A stretch of DNA of 64,000 nucleotides from Legionella jamestowniensis (lineage in GTDB: Bacteria > Pseudomonadota > Gammaproteobacteria > Legionellales > Legionellaceae): assembly GCF_001467745.1 (NCBI RefSeq), contig NZ_LNYG01000013.1, positions 1,978,292 through 2,042,291 on the forward strand. Reading direction: 5' to 3'. Under the pieces are notes generated by a model. It was not told the origin of the DNA. It did not search any database and saw only the letters and a program-made list of their open reading frames with translations. Made by a program: the position numbers and the translations under genes. Within the stretch, counting starts at the first letter, position 1, and every line of letters starts with the position of its first letter. This document shows, one piece after another, positions 36,002-46,235 of this stretch.

Positions 36002-36745
36002 GTGAATGGGTTGAATGAGAGAATACCTCAACATGTTGCCATTATTATGGATGGTAACGGACGTTGGGCACAAAATCGTGGGTTGTTAAGGGTTGAGGGG
36101 CATCGCGCCGGGGCTGAAGCTGTCAAAACAGTTATCCGGTGTTGCTTACAACATCAAATACCTGTTTTAAGTTTATTTGCTTTTAGCAGTGAGAATTGGT
36201 CTAGACCAGAGACAGAAGTTGAATTTCTTATGAGACTTTTCATTGATGCGCTGGGTCGTGAGGTGCAAGAACTTCATCAGCATGGTATTTGTTTACGTTT
36301 TACTGGGGATAGAGCAGGATTATCAGTAGAATTACAAAAGCAAATGCAAGTAGCAGAAAATCTAACAGTGGGTAACAAGCGATTAATTCTGAATGTGGTA
36401 GTTAACTATGGTGGCAAATGGGATATTGTACAAGCCACAAAAGCAATTGCTACACGGGTAGCCACTGGGGAATTAAAGATTGAAGCCATTAATGAAGGTG
36501 TGATAAGCGAAACCCTTAGTACCCATGGTTTACCTGAGCCTGATTTGTTTATACGAACAAGCGGAGAACAACGGATAAGTAATTTTTTCCTTTGGCAGTT
36601 GGCTTATACGGAGCTGTATTTTACAGAGACTCATTGGCCAGACTTTACAGCAGAGGAATTTAAAAAAGCATTAGCAAATTTTAGTCAGCGTGAGCGTCGT
36701 TACGGTAAAATTTCTCAGCAAATCAATAAGGCAAAACATGTTTAG
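36002..36745 (+). CDS. uppS: Undecaprenyl diphosphate synthase
   Basis: It makes the C55 lipid carrier for peptidoglycan and O-antigen from FPP and eight IPP. Signature motifs are [17 protein letters not shown] (catalytic Asp), [11 protein letters not shown] near residue 70, and [28 protein letters not shown] near residue 180. The 247-aa length is usual. The GTG at 36002 is used; a TTG at 36011 is a second option. Its end overlaps cdsA by 8 bp. The dxr gene found next to uppS in E. coli is not here. Confidence 0.95.
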   Translation: MNGLNERIPQHVAIIMDGNGRWAQNRGLLRVEGHRAGAEAVKTVIRCCLQHQIPVLSLFAFSSENWSRPETEVEFLMRLFIDALGREVQELHQHGICLRFTGDRAGLSVELQKQMQVAENLTVGNKRLILNVVVNYGGKWDIVQATKAIATRVATGELKIEAINEGVISETLSTHGLPEPDLFIRTSGEQRISNFFLWQLAYTELYFTETHWPDFTAEEFKKALANFSQRERRYGKISQQINKAKHV

Positions 36746-37535
36746 ACAACGTCTTATCACTACTTTAATTTTAGTACCGCTGGTTCTTCTTGCGCTTTAC
36801 TATGCGACAAACTTGCTATTCGCCAGCATGATAACATTGCTGCTTTTGGGATGTGCTGTTGAGTGGTTGCAGTTAATCCCCCTCAAGCAGGTGGTGCTTA
36901 AATTTGCTTTTATAGGAATCATATTCCTCTTAGCCTGGGTATCTCAGTTTGCGTTTAACAGTTGGCTATTCGCAGGATTTATTGTTTGGTTCTTGATTTT
37001 AGTGGCAGTAATTTCTTTCCCTGCATCTGAAGCAATCTGGGGGCATCCTTTGGTGGTGGCACTTGCAGGTCTGCTGGTTTTACCTTTATTTGCACAAAGC
37101 TTGATAAATATTCATGCCCAGGAACAAGGCAAGGCTTTAATTTTATATCTTTTATTATTAATTTGGGCGGCAGACATTGGGGCGTACTTGGCTGGCAAGC
37201 AGTGGGGACGCCATAAGCTAATACCTGCTGTAAGTCCTGGAAAGACTATCGAAGGTTCCCTGGGTGGATTTATATTAGCGTTACTAATTGCCCTGATTGC
37301 ATATTTTTATTTTCAGCCGCAAAAAAGATTAGTTTGGTTTGGGATCGCAGCGGCAACGGCATTAATTTCAATATTGGGCGATTTGTTTATTAGTATTCTT
37401 AAAAGAAGGGCTAAACTGAAAGATACGGGTCATTTATTACCTGGCCATGGGGGAGTCCTGGATCGCCTGGACAGTTTAATTGCTGCCTCTCCCTTATTTT
37501 ATTGGAGTTTACGTTTATTAGCCCCTGGACAATAA
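36738..37535 (+). CDS. cdsA: Phosphatidate cytidylyltransferase
   Basis: It makes CDP-diacylglycerol from phosphatidate and CTP, feeding pssA among others. The 265-aa product has about seven membrane segments. The family signature is near the C-terminus: [13 protein letters not shown], then [20 protein letters not shown] and [16 protein letters not shown] 36738 starts at [17 protein letters not shown]. It lies inside the uppS 3' end, in the conserved uppS-cdsA-rseP-bamA order. Confidence 0.95.
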   Translation: MFRQRLITTLILVPLVLLALYYATNLLFASMITLLLLGCAVEWLQLIPLKQVVLKFAFIGIIFLLAWVSQFAFNSWLFAGFIVWFLILVAVISFPASEAIWGHPLVVALAGLLVLPLFAQSLINIHAQEQGKALILYLLLLIWAADIGAYLAGKQWGRHKLIPAVSPGKTIEGSLGGFILALLIALIAYFYFQPQKRLVWFGIAAATALISILGDLFISILKRRAKLKDTGHLLPGHGGVLDRLDSLIAASPLFYWSLRLLAPGQ

Positions 37536-37537
37536 AT

Positions 37538-38890
37538 ATGATTGCAACCTTATTTTATTTTTTTCTTGCCTTGTTAGTGCTAATCACTGTGCATGAATAT
37601 GGCCATTTTATAGTAGCGCGCCTTTGCGGTGTAAAAGTATTACGCTTTTCATTTGGCTTTGGTAAGGTTCTGGCTCGTTGGCACGACAAACAAGGTACAG
37701 AATATGCGTGGTCACTCTTTCCTTTGGGTGGGTACGTAAAAATGCTTGATGAGTCGGAAGGAGAGGTGCCGGCCAGCGAGCGACATCTTGCCTTTAACAA
37801 TAAATCAGTTTGGGCACGTATTGCTATTGTAGTGGCTGGGCCATTCTTTAATTTTTTACTTGCTTTTTTAGCACTTTGGCTAGTTTTGGTGATTGGGATA
37901 CATTCTTTGGCGCCCATGATTGAAGAAGTAAAACCTAACAGCATTGCTGCAATGGCAGGGCTTAAGTCCAAGCAAGAAATTGTGATGTTAAATGATAAAG
38001 AAATTGACAGTTGGCGGGATTTTCAATTTGCCCTCATGCCGCTTATTGGTAGCAACGAAGCGATTAATATCACTGTTAAATCATTGGGGGATGGGAAATA
38101 TACCTCTCTGGTTTTACCACTGGATAGTTGGAAGCTTGATGCAAAAAATCCAGATCCTTTGGGCAGTTTGGGCATAGTGCCCTTTATTCCTACTATTCCT
38201 CCTATTATTGGTGAGGTGGTGGAGGGTTCGCCGGCGGGTATAGTGGGTTTGCAACCCGGGGATATAGTTAAAAAATTAAATAATAAGCCTTTGAATGATT
38301 GGCTTGATTTAGTAAGTTATGTAAGGGAGCACCCCAACACCGCGCTAAGCTTATCTGTCCTTAGACAAGGAAAAATGCATGATTTTTTTATTCGTACAGG
38401 GGCAAAAGATGTTAATAACAGCAAAGAAGGCTTTCTAGGCGTTCGCTCACAAAAAGTGGATTGGCCTTCTCAGTGGCTTCGTGTAGAGCGTGAGGGCCCG
38501 TTAGAAGCGCTGGGGACTGCTTTTGTCCAGACAGTTGAACTTACAGGGGCTACCTTTTCGCTCATTGGGCGCTTCGCCACGGGGAAACTAGGTATTAAAA
38601 GCATTAGCGGCCCTGTAGGAATAGCGCAAGGCGCGGGGGAGTCTGCCCGCAGTGGTTTAGCCTACTATCTGTCCTTTTTAGCCATAGTGAGTATTAGTTT
38701 AGGTGTTTTAAATTTACTGCCTATACCAATGCTGGATGGTGGACATTTATTATATTATTTAATTGAAATTGTGCGTGGAAGGCCTCTCTCTGAAGAGATA
38801 AGATCTTTTGGCATTTATTTGGGGCTGGTATTCTTGGTTGCCTTAACAATTTTGGCATTAAGCAATGATTTGTCGAGATTAATTAGTTAA
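37538..38890 (+). CDS. rseP: Regulator of sigma-E protease RseP (site-2 protease)
   Basis: An inner-membrane zinc protease that cleaves RseA to release sigma-E. The 450-aa product carries the HExxH motif as HEYGH at residues 19-23 in the first membrane segment, GGYVKMLDE, two PDZ domains at about 115-190 and 205-285, and the second zinc-site motif NLLPIPMLDGGHLL near residue 402. ATG 37538 is 2 bp after the cdsA stop. Length equals E. coli RseP. Confidence 0.95.
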   Translation: MIATLFYFFLALLVLITVHEYGHFIVARLCGVKVLRFSFGFGKVLARWHDKQGTEYAWSLFPLGGYVKMLDESEGEVPASERHLAFNNKSVWARIAIVVAGPFFNFLLAFLALWLVLVIGIHSLAPMIEEVKPNSIAAMAGLKSKQEIVMLNDKEIDSWRDFQFALMPLIGSNEAINITVKSLGDGKYTSLVLPLDSWKLDAKNPDPLGSLGIVPFIPTIPPIIGEVVEGSPAGIVGLQPGDIVKKLNNKPLNDWLDLVSYVREHPNTALSLSVLRQGKMHDFFIRTGAKDVNNSKEGFLGVRSQKVDWPSQWLRVEREGPLEALGTAFVQTVELTGATFSLIGRFATGKLGIKSISGPVGIAQGAGESARSGLAYYLSFLAIVSISLGVLNLLPIPMLDGGHLLYYLIEIVRGRPLSEEIRSFGIYLGLVFLVALTILALSNDLSRLIS

Positions 38891-38987
38891 CAAATAGTGT
38901 TTTGATTTTACTTAAATAGTTGTAAAAATACACTTAAATTGGGATGGTATTGCTTACTCTGAACCAAATTTCAAAAGAGGGATTTTC

Positions 38988-39014
38988 TTGACACGCTCAG
39001 TCAGTTCCTATAAA
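38988..39014 (+). promoter_or_regulatory. Possible promoter before bamA
   Basis: TTGACA at 38988-38993 and TATAAA at 39009-39014, with a 15-base spacer (short of the 17 optimum), 73 bp before the bamA ATG. The 196-base rseP-bamA gap suggests bamA has its own promoter. Confidence 0.4.
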
Positions 39015-39086
39015 AGGGGTGACAAATTATATTGTCTCTGGAAATTATTCCAGAATTAGTTCTGTAGTCCTGGACGTAAAATAATA

Positions 39087-41399
39087 ATGAATAAAGTCAG
39101 TAAAAAAATTGTTTTGGGTATTTGTTGTGCGTCAATGTTAACTTGGTCGATACATGTGCAGGCCGCAGAAGGATTTATTGTACGTGACATCAAAGTTACA
39201 GGTTTACAACGCGTTAGCACAGGTACAGTATTAAATTACTTGCCCGTTCAAGTCGGTGAAGAGGTTAATTCTGCTTCTACCGCCCAAATTATCCGGGCTT
39301 TATATGACACGGGTTTCTTTCAATCTGTATCCCTTGAGCGTCAAGGAAATACGTTAATTGTAAACGTCGTCGAGCGAGCAACTATCGGTTCGATTACTAC
39401 TGTAGGTAACAAAGAAATACCCAGTGATAAGCTCAAAGAATTGCTGAAGCAGATGGGACTAGTGAAGGGACGGGTTTTTCAACGTTCTTCACTTGAGCGT
39501 TTAGAGAAAGAGTTAAAACAGGCTTATAATGCCCGTGGTAAATACAATGCGCGGATTGAAACAAGTGTTGCTTCGCTGACTGAAAATCGTGTGGCTATTA
39601 CTATCACTATTTCTGAGGGACGTGTTTCTCGTATTAAAGAAATTAAATTTATCGGCAATCATGATTTTACTAAAAGTGAATTGATGCCGGAAATGTCTTT
39701 ATCCGAAAGCGGTATATTTACTTATTTTACGAAAAAAGATCAGTATTCGAAATCAGCAATGGATGCTTCTTTGGAAGCGCTGCGTTCTTTTTACCTTGAC
39801 CGTGGTTATCTGAAATTTAATATTGTTTCTTCACAGGTACTATTATCGCCTGATAAAAAAGATGTCTTTATCAATATTCATATTGATGAAGGCCCACAAT
39901 ATCGCTTTGCTGGCTATACAGTCGTAGGTAAAACTATATTATCCCGAGAAAAAATTGACTCCTTAGTCCAGGTGAAACAGGGAGATGTGTTTTCGCGTAA
40001 AAAAGTTACCGAAAGTATTTCTGCCATTGGTTTGGCTTTAGGGGACATTGGCTATGGGTTTCCTGCCATAAATGCTGAGCCGCGTATTGATGAAAACAAT
40101 AAAACAGTATTTATTACCTTTATTATTGAGCCTGGTCGTCATGTTTATGTACGACGAATTAATTTCCGCGGAAATGTTAAAACAGCAGATTATGTAATGC
40201 GAAATGTGATTCGCCAGGATGAAGGTAGTGTATTGTCGCTCCACAATATCAAGGAATCTGAACGACAGTTAAGACTTTTGGGTTATTTAAAAAATGTCAA
40301 CATTAAAACAACACCCGTACCAGGAACTAACAACCAGGTCGATTTAGACGTTGAGATTGAGGAAGCTCCTTCGGCGGAGGCTACTGCATCACTTGGTTAC
40401 GGTACAAATGGACCACAGTTTAATGCAGCGTTTAATCAACATAATTTTATGGGGACAGGCCGCTCTATTGGGGTTGGATTTAATGCCAGCTACTGGGGGC
40501 AAGATTATTCATTAAATTATTACAATCCCTTCTATACAAATACAGGGATTGGACGAGGTATTAATCTTTACTATCGCACTGTGGATCCGAAAAAGCTGGA
40601 TATTTCAGCTTATTCATCCGATCAATTTGGTTTTGATGTGAATTACAACATGCTACTTTCAGAAAAAAGTAGCTTTCAATTTGGCTATGGATACCAGGAT
40701 TTACGCATAAAATCTGTAGGAGCAGTCACACAAATTCAGAACTTTGTGAATCAACATGGCCGTGATTTCCATGAAATTCGTTTATTCACAGGTTGGAATC
40801 GCAATAGTTATGATCAAATCCCCTTTCCAACGCGAGGTTTAAATCAACAGGCAAGTGTTCTGGTAGCCCTACCTGCCTCATCTAATTCTTTATCTTATTA
40901 CAAGGCTAATTATCAAGCCCATTTATATCAACCACTTTTTAAAGGGTTTATTTTTACAATATTGGGTAACCTGGGTTATGGAAATACCTTCAATAATGAA
41001 GGATTACCTTTCTTTGAAAACTATTATGCAGGGGGTATTGCATCTCCAGGGCAGGTTAGAGGTTATCAAAGCTACTCTTTAGGCCCCCGTGACAGCAGGG
41101 GTAATGCGTTAGGAGCAAACTTTTTAGTCAACGGCAGTGCAGGAATTGTTTTACCTTATCCACTGAGTCGAGATACAGTAAGAACAACCATTTTTGCTGA
41201 TGCCGGTAACGTCTTTATAAGGGGTACCCCTTCTTATTTGAGTGGCTTTGGCGAGGGCCCGTTACGCTATTCGGCGGGTATTGGTGTTGAATGGCGTTCA
41301 CCTTTTGGTCCCTTGGCTTTCAGTCTTGCCAAGCCACTAAACAGACAGCCATGGGATGATCAACAGGTCTTCCAGTTTACTTTGTCCTCTGGTTTCTAA
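39087..41399 (+). CDS. bamA: Outer membrane protein assembly factor BamA
   Basis: The core of the BAM complex that inserts beta-barrel proteins in the outer membrane. The 770-aa product has a signal peptide (about 1-26, cut after WSIHVQA), five POTRA domains at about 27-425 (first begins FIVRDIKVTGLQRVSTGTVL) and a C-terminal 16-strand barrel ending in Phe. The loop-6 VRGY motif lies in GQVRGYQSYSLGPRDSRG near residue 658. It lies between rseP and skp as in E. coli. Confidence 0.97.
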   Translation: MNKVSKKIVLGICCASMLTWSIHVQAAEGFIVRDIKVTGLQRVSTGTVLNYLPVQVGEEVNSASTAQIIRALYDTGFFQSVSLERQGNTLIVNVVERATIGSITTVGNKEIPSDKLKELLKQMGLVKGRVFQRSSLERLEKELKQAYNARGKYNARIETSVASLTENRVAITITISEGRVSRIKEIKFIGNHDFTKSELMPEMSLSESGIFTYFTKKDQYSKSAMDASLEALRSFYLDRGYLKFNIVSSQVLLSPDKKDVFINIHIDEGPQYRFAGYTVVGKTILSREKIDSLVQVKQGDVFSRKKVTESISAIGLALGDIGYGFPAINAEPRIDENNKTVFITFIIEPGRHVYVRRINFRGNVKTADYVMRNVIRQDEGSVLSLHNIKESERQLRLLGYLKNVNIKTTPVPGTNNQVDLDVEIEEAPSAEATASLGYGTNGPQFNAAFNQHNFMGTGRSIGVGFNASYWGQDYSLNYYNPFYTNTGIGRGINLYYRTVDPKKLDISAYSSDQFGFDVNYNMLLSEKSSFQFGYGYQDLRIKSVGAVTQIQNFVNQHGRDFHEIRLFTGWNRNSYDQIPFPTRGLNQQASVLVALPASSNSLSYYKANYQAHLYQPLFKGFIFTILGNLGYGNTFNNEGLPFFENYYAGGIASPGQVRGYQSYSLGPRDSRGNALGANFLVNGSAGIVLPYPLSRDTVRTTIFADAGNVFIRGTPSYLSGFGEGPLRYSAGIGVEWRSPFGPLAFSLAKPLNRQPWDDQQVFQFTLSSGF

Positions 41400-41405
41400 T
41401 TAGAC

Positions 41406-41432
41406 GCAGCGTAATAAATTTTCTTACGCTGC
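41406..41432 (+). terminator. Hairpin after bamA
   Basis: GCAGCGTAA and TTACGCTGC form a 9-bp perfect stem around a 9-base loop, 7 bp past the bamA stop. The following bases are T-rich but broken. It could stop or slow transcription before skp. Confidence 0.5.
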
Positions 41433-41532
41433 TTGTTGATGTTCTTAGTATAAGCCTGCACGCTTATTAATTTGATTATGGTTTGTATGTCAGTGATATT
41501 ATAAATAGAACAATTAAGTCAACTAATGAGCA

Positions 41533-41560
41533 TTGACGTAAAGAAATACTTAGTTATAGT
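41533..41560 (+). promoter_or_regulatory. Likely promoter before skp
   Basis: TTGACG at 41533-41538 and TATAGT at 41555-41560 with a 16-base spacer, 58 bp before the skp ATG. It would drive skp-lpxD-fabZ-lpxA-crcB. Confidence 0.5.
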
Positions 41561-41618
41561 TATCGCAACCTACGTTGAATTGTGCTAGCATCTGAGACTT
41601 TTAATTAGGAGATTAACG

Positions 41619-42119
41619 ATGAAGCGTGTGAGTGGGTTTTTAGTTGCTTTTGCGTTGGTGTTTTCTACTGCTAATGCATTCGCAGATGCTGCTAAAATTG
41701 GCGTGGTTGATTTGCAAAAGATTATGCAAACATCGAGCCAGATGAAAGCAATTCAACAAAAGCTGGAAAAAGATTTTAAACCACGTCGTGATAAGCTTGT
41801 AGCGATGGAAGAAAGTTTAAAGAAAGACATGGAAAAATTCAAACGTGAAAGTGCAGTAATGAGCCAAGCTCAGAAAAAAGAAATGGAGAAAAAAATCATT
41901 GCCACACAACAAACGTTTGAAAGAGAAGGGCAGCAATATCAGCAAGAGTTGAGTACAGCACATAATGAAGCAATGGAAGAGCTCTACAGCAAAATTCGCA
42001 AAGCTATCAACAAAGTGGCTGAGGCAGAAAAATACGACTTAATTCTGCAGAAAGATGCTACTCCTTTCAGTGTTTCTAAATTGGATATTACTGAAAGTGT
42101 TATGAAAGAAATTAACTAA
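41619..42119 (+). CDS. skp: OmpH/Skp family periplasmic chaperone
   Basis: Skp holds unfolded outer membrane proteins on the way to BamA. The 166-aa product has a signal peptide (about 1-22, VSGFLVAFALVFSTANAFA), the N-terminal IGVVDLQKIMQTS block and a long charged coiled coil at about 45-130 (the tentacles). GGAGATT precedes ATG 41619. It sits between bamA and lpxD, its standard place. Confidence 0.93.
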   Translation: MKRVSGFLVAFALVFSTANAFADAAKIGVVDLQKIMQTSSQMKAIQQKLEKDFKPRRDKLVAMEESLKKDMEKFKRESAVMSQAQKKEMEKKIIATQQTFEREGQQYQQELSTAHNEAMEELYSKIRKAINKVAEAEKYDLILQKDATPFSVSKLDITESVMKEIN

Positions 42120-42125
42120 TTTTTC

Positions 42126-43169
42126 GTGAGTCATTATAGTCTTGCCGCATTGGCCCAACATCTGGATGGCGTTTTACATGGCGATGCCTGCAAACCCATC
42201 CAGGGCGTTGCTTCCTTAAGCCTGGCTAGTCAAACGGATTTATCTTATTTTAATCACCCCACTCTTATGGAGTCATTAGACAACACACAGGCTGGGGGAG
42301 TGCTGGTTACAGAGACTTTTTTACCCTATTGTCGTGGAAATGCTATCGTTGTTCCTGATCCTTTATCGAGCATGGCCATGGCTGCTGCTTTATTTATTCC
42401 GAAAATGAATTTTTATAAAGGCGTGCATCCGACTGCCATCGTGTCTCCGGATGCAACCATCGGTAAAGAAGTATCAATAGGTGAAAATACGGTTATTGGG
42501 CCCGAAGTAATTCTGGGGGACAGTGTTTTCATCGGCGCTAATTGTGTGCTGGAAAACAGAGTTACTGTGGGTGCACACACCATTATTCATCATGGTGTTT
42601 CTTTGTTGCATGGCGTTAAAATTGGAAATCGGACTGTCATTGAAAGCGGGGTAATTGTTGGTGCAGCCCCTTTTAATAGTCATAAAGAACAGGGATGTTG
42701 GCATGTAGGGCCTGCAGTAGGTGGTGTCCTTTTGGCTGATGAGGTACGTCTTGGTGCAAATACCGTTGTTACAAGAGGTAGTCTTGGGGATACCTTCATC
42801 GCTAGCGGTGTTCATATTGATAATTTGGTCATGATTGCACATGATGTTATCATTGGCGCAAATTCAGCTGTTGCTGGATGCGCTGTTATTGGTGCATATG
42901 CGCAGTTGGGAGAACACTGTATAGTTGGAGGCGCCAGTTGTATTGCCCCCTACGTGCATTTAGCGGATGATATTGTGATAACTGGAATGTCGACGGTGAA
43001 TAAATCTCTAACAAAGCCGGGAGTCTATTCATCAGGTACGATGGTCTGCGAGCATAGCCAATGGCGGCGTAATGCTGCTCGCTTCCGACGACTTGACGAT
43101 TATATTACTCGACTTATTAATCTTGAGAAAGAAAGATCGTGGACAGACAGTCATAAAGATAGCATTTAA
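42126..43169 (+). CDS. lpxD: UDP-3-O-acylglucosamine N-acyltransferase LpxD
   Basis: It adds the N-linked hydroxyacyl chain in lipid A synthesis. The 347-aa product has an N-terminal uridine-binding domain (about 1-95), then a left-handed parallel beta-helix of hexapeptide repeats (IGKEVSIGENTVIGPEVILG and on) at about 100-300. The catalytic His is in NLVMIAHDVIIG near residue 238. It starts at GTG 42126, 6 bp after skp. Legionella encode more than one LpxD; only one copy is in this window. Confidence 0.94.
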   Translation: MSHYSLAALAQHLDGVLHGDACKPIQGVASLSLASQTDLSYFNHPTLMESLDNTQAGGVLVTETFLPYCRGNAIVVPDPLSSMAMAAALFIPKMNFYKGVHPTAIVSPDATIGKEVSIGENTVIGPEVILGDSVFIGANCVLENRVTVGAHTIIHHGVSLLHGVKIGNRTVIESGVIVGAAPFNSHKEQGCWHVGPAVGGVLLADEVRLGANTVVTRGSLGDTFIASGVHIDNLVMIAHDVIIGANSAVAGCAVIGAYAQLGEHCIVGGASCIAPYVHLADDIVITGMSTVNKSLTKPGVYSSGTMVCEHSQWRRNAARFRRLDDYITRLINLEKERSWTDSHKDSI

Positions 43170-43191
43170 AAAAGAATTAGTGAGATAGCGC

Positions 43192-43650
43192 ATGAATGAA
43201 GTCATTAACATAGCTAAAATTCTCGACTTATTGCCACACCGTTATCCATTTATCCTTATTGATCGGGTAATGGAATATAAGACGTTTGAATATTTAATTG
43301 GTATTAAAAATGTGACAATTAACGAACCCTTCTTTACTGGACATTTTCCCGGCAATCCTATTATGCCTGGTGTATTGATGCTTGAAGCTTTGGCTCAGGC
43401 AGGAGGGATTTTGTCCAGCTTATCCAGAACTCCCAAAGAAGGGCATGAATTTTTATACTTTTTTGCCGGTATTGATAAAGTTAAATTTAAGCAGGTCGTG
43501 ACACCTGGTGATCAATTACGTTTGGAAGTGAAACTAATAGGGCAAAAAAGAGATTTTTGGCGCATGAGTGGAGAGGCATTTGTCGGTGATAAGTTAGCCT
43601 GCTCCGCGGATTTGTTGAGTGCAGCGAAGGAAGTTAAAAGTGATAGATGA
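43192..43650 (+). CDS. fabZ: 3-hydroxyacyl-ACP dehydratase FabZ
   Basis: It dehydrates 3-hydroxyacyl-ACP in fatty acid elongation and competes with LpxA for substrate. The 152-aa hot-dog fold has [13 protein letters not shown], then [20 protein letters not shown] with catalytic His and Glu near residues 50-65. Its last 11 bases overlap the start of lpxA. Confidence 0.96.
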   Translation: MNEVINIAKILDLLPHRYPFILIDRVMEYKTFEYLIGIKNVTINEPFFTGHFPGNPIMPGVLMLEALAQAGGILSSLSRTPKEGHEFLYFFAGIDKVKFKQVVTPGDQLRLEVKLIGQKRDFWRMSGEAFVGDKLACSADLLSAAKEVKSDR

Positions 43651-44410
43651 ACGAGCAATAATTCACCCTTCAGCGAAATTGGCAAAAGGGGTTTCTGTAG
43701 GGGCTGGCAGCATTATAGGTGCTGATGTAGAAATTGGCGAAGACACCTGGATTGGACCTTATGTAGTTATTCAAGGCCCGACGGTTATCGGCAAGAACAA
43801 TAAAATTTTTCAATTTACTTCTCTTGGTGATGAACCCCAGGACATTACCTATAAAGGGGAGCCTACCCGTTTGGAAATAGGGAATAACAATATTATTCGC
43901 GAATACTGCATGATTAGTCGTGGTACAGTAAAAGGCGGAGGTGTGACAAAAATAGGTAGCGAGAACTATTTAATGGCCTACACGCACATAGGACATGATT
44001 GCATTGTGGGGAATAACATTATTATGGTCAATCATGCTGCTTTGTCTGGTCATGTAACGATTAGCGATTATGCAACCATCGGTGCTTATGCAGCTGTTCA
44101 TCAGTTTTGCCATGTCGGCGCCTATGCATTTATTGCAAGAGCTACTTATGTCAGCAAGGATGTATTACCTTATGTGATGATTGCTGGTCACGCCACTTCT
44201 GCATGTGGTATTAACACCGTTGGACTTCGACGCCGTGGCTTTTCTTCTACGACAATTGATCATTTGCGTCGTGCCTATAAAATTATTTTTCGTAAAGGAT
44301 TAACTGTGCAACAAGCTGTTGCTGAATTAGAAATGATGCAACCAGATTGTCCAGAAGTACTTCCAATGATTGATGCGTTAAATCAATCAGCGAGAGGAGT
44401 TGTACGCTAA
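43640..44410 (+). CDS. lpxA: Acyl-ACP-UDP-N-acetylglucosamine O-acyltransferase LpxA
   Basis: First step of lipid A synthesis. The 256-aa product is a hexapeptide beta-helix (IIHPSAKLAKGVSVGAGSII) with catalytic His in YTHIGHDCIVGNN near residue 121 and a helical C-terminus. The start is GTG 43640, inside fabZ: it begins at [11 protein letters not shown], where the family begins. A longer frame from 43619 would add seven residues with no conservation. lpxB does not follow here; crcB does. Confidence 0.95.
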   Translation: MIDERAIIHPSAKLAKGVSVGAGSIIGADVEIGEDTWIGPYVVIQGPTVIGKNNKIFQFTSLGDEPQDITYKGEPTRLEIGNNNIIREYCMISRGTVKGGGVTKIGSENYLMAYTHIGHDCIVGNNIIMVNHAALSGHVTISDYATIGAYAAVHQFCHVGAYAFIARATYVSKDVLPYVMIAGHATSACGINTVGLRRRGFSSTTIDHLRRAYKIIFRKGLTVQQAVAELEMMQPDCPEVLPMIDALNQSARGVVR

Positions 44411-44412
44411 TC

Positions 44413-44808
44413 ATGATACAGGCACTCTTTGCTATTGCAGTTGGTGGAGCAATGGGCGCTGTAAGCCGTTTTGGTACCGTAGTATTTCTACAAAAGTTTC
44501 TAGGGTATAACTACCCTTATGGGACTTTGGCGGTTAATTGTATCGGTTCTTTTTTGGCAGGCTTTATCATGCTAGTCCTTTTGGAACGTGTAGTTGCTGC
44601 CGAATATTGGCGGTTATTTTTGGTCGTCGGCTTCTTGGGGGCTTATACGACGTTTTCCAGCTTTTCTTGGGAAACCTGGATGTTATATCAAAAAGGTAAT
44701 TTTTTAGCTGCATTAGGCAATGTAGTGTTTAATAATGTTGGCGCTCTGGTAATGGTTTTTATGGGCATTTATTTTGGTAAGCTGCTACTCAACAAACTTC
44801 CTATCTAA
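44413..44808 (+). CDS. crcB: Fluoride exporter CrcB/Fluc
   Basis: A dual-topology fluoride channel. The 131-aa product has four membrane segments and the family motifs GGAMGAVSRFG, YGTLAVNCIGSFLAGF and GFLGAYTTFSSFSWET (the Phe box and Na+ site). ATG 44413 is 2 bp after the lpxA stop, so it is co-transcribed with the lipid A genes. There is no room for a fluoride riboswitch. Confidence 0.93.
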   Translation: MIQALFAIAVGGAMGAVSRFGTVVFLQKFLGYNYPYGTLAVNCIGSFLAGFIMLVLLERVVAAEYWRLFLVVGFLGAYTTFSSFSWETWMLYQKGNFLAALGNVVFNNVGALVMVFMGIYFGKLLLNKLPI

Positions 44809-44839
44809 GAATGCCATTGTCTGAAATATAAGGTGGGTT

Positions 44840-46117
44840 ATGTTAGATTCTCAATTATTACGTGATAAACCACAATGGGTTGCTAAACAGCTTTCTAAGC
44901 GTGGTTTTCACTTTGATGTAGAAGCATTTACCGTACTTGAAGAGCGTAGAAAAACATTACAAGTTGCTACTCAATCCCTGCAGAACGAACGCAATCAACG
45001 GTCTAAGGCCATAGGGCAGGCAAAAGCTCGTGGTGAAGACATTGACGCTATGAGACAAGAAGTCAATCAACTTGGGGTGGAGCTTGAAAACACAAAAACT
45101 GAGCTTGACCAAGTTTTACATAAATTAGAAGAAATAGTACTCAGTCTTCCCAATATACCGCATCCTTCCGTGCCTGAGGGTAAAGACGAACAGAATAATC
45201 AAGAAATTCGTCGTTGGGGCACCCTACCTTCTTTAGATTTTGCCATACAATCCCATGATGAGTTGGGAGAAGCTCTTGGACAAATGGATTTCGCGTTAGC
45301 TGCAAAAATTACCGGTAGCCGTTTTGTGGTAATGAAGGCACAAATAGCGAGATTGCACCGTGCCCTTATTCAATTTATGTTAGATATTCATACAGAAGAA
45401 CATGGATATCAGGAAATCTATGTACCTTATATAGTAAATGCAGACAGTTTATTGGGAACAGGGCAATTACCCAAATTCGAGACTGATTTATTCAAATTAA
45501 AAGGTGATGAGAACTATTATCTTACTTCTACGGCAGAAATCCCTGTAACCAATACGGTTCGCGATACTATCTTAAACCTTGATGCCCTTCCTGTAAGGTA
45601 TGTCTGTCATTCTCCCTGTTTTCGCAGTGAAGCAGGTTCCTATGGTAAAGATACTAAAGGAATGATAAGGCAACATCAGTTTGAAAAAGTTGAACTGGTC
45701 TGGATTACTACCCCTGAATCTTCTTACGAAGCACTTGAACAGTTGACAAAACATGCAGAAGTTATTTTGCAACGTTTAAATTTACCTTACCGCGTTGTTA
45801 GTTTATGTACTGGTGATATGGGCGCAGGTTCTGCAAAGACCTATGATCTTGAAGTATGGCTTCCAAGCCAGAATACTTATCGGGAAATCTCATCGTGCTC
45901 CAATATGGAGGCATTCCAGGCTAGACGCATGAAAGCGCGCTACAGACATCCGGTAACGCGTGATATTGAATTAGTTCATACGCTAAACGGTTCGGGGCTG
46001 GCAATTGGACGGACATTGGTAGCTATTTTGGAAAACTATCAGGATAAAAATGGGAATATTCATATTCCTGACGCTTTAAGGCCTTACATGCGAGGAATAG
46101 ATCTTATTAAGAAATAA
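44840..46117 (+). CDS. serS: Seryl-tRNA synthetase
   Basis: It charges tRNA-Ser. The 425-aa class II enzyme has the N-terminal long antiparallel coiled coil (about 30-105), motif 2 [15 protein letters not shown] and FEKVE near residue 255-285, and motif 3 [17 protein letters not shown] near residue 385. It starts [18 protein letters not shown], as usual, 31 bp after crcB and preceded by AAGGTGGG. Confidence 0.97.
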   Translation: MLDSQLLRDKPQWVAKQLSKRGFHFDVEAFTVLEERRKTLQVATQSLQNERNQRSKAIGQAKARGEDIDAMRQEVNQLGVELENTKTELDQVLHKLEEIVLSLPNIPHPSVPEGKDEQNNQEIRRWGTLPSLDFAIQSHDELGEALGQMDFALAAKITGSRFVVMKAQIARLHRALIQFMLDIHTEEHGYQEIYVPYIVNADSLLGTGQLPKFETDLFKLKGDENYYLTSTAEIPVTNTVRDTILNLDALPVRYVCHSPCFRSEAGSYGKDTKGMIRQHQFEKVELVWITTPESSYEALEQLTKHAEVILQRLNLPYRVVSLCTGDMGAGSAKTYDLEVWLPSQNTYREISSCSNMEAFQARRMKARYRHPVTRDIELVHTLNGSGLAIGRTLVAILENYQDKNGNIHIPDALRPYMRGIDLIKK

Positions 46118-46235
46118 AATAGCCATTCATTGATTTGCATGCACTGATTGCTTGCGGCTGTAAGGGACTCATCTATTTGAATCATAGCTACTAATAACAA
46201 CTATACTTTTTAAAAGATTCAAAGAAGGTTATTTT

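Noticed and set aside
35846..36073. 75-aa minus-strand frame over the uppS start
   Set aside because: It overlaps the conserved uppS N-terminus; no ribosome binding site or domain seen.
37555..37971. 138-aa open frame antisense to rseP
   Set aside because: It mirrors a well-conserved gene and has no recognisable domain.
42474..42842. 122-aa open frame antisense to lpxD
   Set aside because: The hexapeptide-repeat DNA leaves the reverse strand open by chance.
44809..44839. Fluoride riboswitch near crcB
   Set aside because: crcB starts 2 bp after lpxA, and no riboswitch-like fold is present on either side.
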